Below, piece after piece: positions 18,670 to 20,994 of a DNA stretch of 20,994 nt (positions are counted from its first letter, which is position 1; each line of letters begins with the position of its first letter). The notes below the pieces were generated by a model. That model searched no databases, was not told where the DNA came from, and was given only the letters and a program-made list of their open reading frames with translations. Both the position numbers and the translations under genes were made by a program. Source of the stretch: Polychytrium aggregatum (lineage: Eukaryota > Chytridiomycota > Chytridiomycetes > Polychytriales); assembly GCF_025602895.1 (NCBI RefSeq), contig NW_026516577.1, forward strand, positions 1 through 20,994. The letters run 5' to 3'.

Positions 18670-20986
18670 CTACAGGCCATATAAAAGCTGGCCAAACATC
18701 TTCTGATCCAGCGCCAGGAGTGCGAGGAAATCGGGCTGATTCACATCGATGTGGTTCCAAATGGATGTGAGACGTTGTCAGAGACGCAAAGGCGAGATTC
18801 ATGTGCGCCGATCATCTCAATGCAGCAACCACCAGTGCCCTGCTTGTAGGCGGATCGAGGATCGTACCTTTGTGACGTCGCCAAGACAGTCCTTGAGAAG
18901 GGCAAGAATACGCCTCAGTTTCGCCTGCAGTGCTTCACGCACTTGAGGAGACAGTCACAGACACAATTGGTCAGTCTTGCTGCACTCGAGCCAGTACCAG
19001 CGAACGAGCAGAACCTGCGGATGCCCAATCCAGTCCAGCCGCCATGTTACGACGAGCAACAGTACCTTCAGGTGCTGCTCGGAGGAGCGAGTTGTGCTGG
19101 TCCACCTCCAGCTGTCTCCAGTTCTCGGCGACGCTGGCATAGATCATGCCGCGATAGTCCTTGACCCTGTCAAGTGGAATATGCTTGAGTCACTAGCAAT
19201 AATCGGTCGGCCATCGATCTGAGACTGCTTCCATCCACGCACCTCATCCAGTACAGCCGGATCACGATGACGATCGTTTCGCTCGCCACCAGCTGTGTTT
19301 GCAAGTCGAAGCGATGGGTCTTGAGCAGATCACAGCAATATCCCAGAGTTGGCTTCATGAACCGAATGCCGGTAACTCCCAGTGTCCAAAGAACCTTTTG
19401 CAGGATCCGCAGGTACATCTGAGGCGGGAGAGCGAGAGAGACGGGGATCAACTCGGACATCTGGCGATCAAAGATTTTTGAATTCGACAACATGAACGTA
19501 CCTGAATGTCGGCAACCTTCCCTCCAGCCGACATGGATAGCCCTGTCATGATCCCGTCTTTCAGCAAGCGTTCCAGACTCTCATACTGCTCCATCGATCC
19601 AGCATCAAACATCACGCTTGATAGCTCGTAGCTTGTCCACAGCGACTCATTCATGAGATCGTGTTCGTTAAAGTAGTTCCAGCCGAGATGAAGGGTCTGA
19701 ATGGGACGCCATCGGTGAGCAGTTCAATTAAACCCACTGACGCCAAGCACACACATTGCGAACCAGTGCCATCGCCGTTTCAGAACTTGGGCGCTGCGCA
19801 GCATATGGATGCAGTTCTTGCCTCTGAGAATACTGAGCCGATGCCCATGCGTCGGAATCGCTCTGGAGACACATGTTGCAGGACGCGCCTCAGAATGCGA
19901 GTGCCTTCGAGCTTGTAGCGCACTTGGTGGTCATCCATCAGCGTTAGCGTAATAGGCACAAGCTCATGGAGGTGCTCGTCGCACTCGGTTTGCTGATCAA
20001 AGAACCGGTTGATACTTGTTAGCTGCTGGCTGGATAGCTCGATTGGCTTGATAGCTGGCGCTTGCGTTTGGGTGGATATCCTCCTGCCACATACCCCTCT
20101 GCCCCATATCCCGGACGACCTACCTCCAAGAACTGAGCTTGCCACGCCAAGATCTCGACTGCGTCAACTCTCTTCATCTTCCAGTCCTGAAGAGTATAGT
20201 ACCCATCCTCGACACTGGTATTCGCCAAAAGACTCTTCTGGATCTCGACAGGCTGTCGTCTGGCAAGTTGCGCCTCGAGGTTGGCTGGCTGGATACGCGA
20301 TGATTTCGCAAAGTGTGGCTGCAGCAGTCGCAGCGTCTTGCCAAAGTTGCGTTTGACGATCTCGTCAGCCGAGTCCCCCGAAAGCGCTTTCAAAATCGCT
20401 GGTTTGCAGGGTTTATGGGAGCAAACGATCGCGGACGTATCAAAAGAGGAGAGCCATGTATATGGTGACTAAAGTACTACAATGGCCATACGAATGGCCA
20501 TTCTCAATCTCACTGGAGTTGGAGTGCCCAACACCCACACGTACCTTCGACCGTGGTGCGAGAAAGATCCGATGTCCATCTCCCAGAACGGTCGCCCAGG
20601 AAGCTCGAGATGACTGTCAGCACCTCGAACTCGTGCTTGCGGGCGCTGACAGCCGAGGCCCGAGAGATCCACATCGCAAGCATTTTGAGAATATCGCTTG
20701 CGTGCTCCTTGAATGCGGCTCGACATCGCAGAGTCCGATCGTCTGGGGCTGCAAGCATGGCGCCAGAGTTATAAGCGACCCCGGTCTACATGGGCACTAC
20801 TGATCTCCACCGGCAAAGACGCTCACCTTCTTCGACATCCCCTCCAAACTCGACGGGAACTACCAGCAGACTTGTCCAGCAGGTCACCAGCTCGACTGGC
20901 TGTGCTGTCGCCCCACTTGAGCCCAAGTCGGAATCGCTGCCGGTCAGCACCTCGCCTGTGAATGATACTGGTCGGTTGATGGCCAT
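18670..20986 (-). CDS. TTI2: TTI2-like subunit of the TEL2-TTI1-TTI2 (TTT) complex
   Basis: Nine exons are inferred: 20827-20986, 20545-20748, 20124-20398, 19834-19992, 19502-19696, 19243-19418, 19066-19166, 18868-18941 and 18670-18735, giving about 469 residues. Phases agree at every junction. The protein is all-helical in character, like a HEAT-repeat protein. The block HELVPITLTLMDDHQVRYKLEGTRIL, followed by VSPERFRRMGIGS, fits the TTI2 pattern in which a helix ending in L-x-DD precedes a rt-G-l segment. Later helices (MYLRILQKVLWTLGVTGIRF, ETIVIVIRLYWMR, AKLRRILALLKDCLGD) fit its C-terminal half. The complex acts with HSP90 to mature PIKK kinases such as TOR and ATM. The first exon is acidic and Ser/Gly-rich. 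The exon 4 start has in-frame alternatives at 20025 and 20046. Assignment rests on remembered family pattern, so it is moderate. A different HEAT protein is the alternative. Confidence 0.6.
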
Positions 20987-20994
20987 AGTACTCA

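Overview
This is nuclear DNA of a fungus, most likely an early-diverging zoosporic (chytrid-like) one. Its genes are split by many short GT-AG introns of about 60-200 bp, often with CTAAC or CTGAC branch sites and AATAAA poly(A) signals. One gene encodes a secreted GH18 chitinase with an N-terminal CBM19-like chitin-binding module. The window also holds an intact Fanzor-type gene, a family known from chytrids such as Spizellomyces. The chytrid placement is inference. Fungal identity follows from gene structure and content.

Layout: (1) 3-791 (+), 3' part of a PH-domain protein with a polyQ tail. (2) 902-1085, possibly to about 1180, a decayed and internally deleted relative of the Fanzor element found further right. 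(3) 1537-3162 (-), chitinase. (4) 3163-4839, a non-coding stretch with simple repeats, then 4840-5463 (+), an orphan multi-pass membrane protein. (5) 5666-6317 (-), a RIB2-type deaminase. (6) about 6662-9450 (-), the Fanzor locus: an intronless 853-codon RNA-guided nuclease gene, its conserved terminal sequence with hairpins that probably form the 3' part of the guide (omega) RNA, and a TATA-like promoter. (7) 10496-12180 (+), proteasome lid subunit RPN8. (8) 12412-16070 (-), tRNA pseudouridine synthase PUS7. (9) 16621-18456 (+), deoxyhypusine synthase. (10) 18670-20986 (-), a TTI2-like TEL2-complex subunit.

Most genes are unrelated housekeeping functions: protein degradation, tRNA modification, eIF5A hypusination, riboflavin synthesis and PIKK assembly. 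The Fanzor locus is the accessory insertion and the main point of interest. A full-length copy and a deleted relative lie within 6 kb and share a near-identical 25-bp terminus. That supports a mobile element with a defined end, next to which the guide sequence would lie. No recombinase or transposase is encoded in the window.

Exon boundaries were inferred by eye from splice consensus, phase and protein-family conservation. Two genes (PUS7 and deoxyhypusine synthase) need a one-base correction to keep frame at otherwise good exon junctions. These may be assembly indels.
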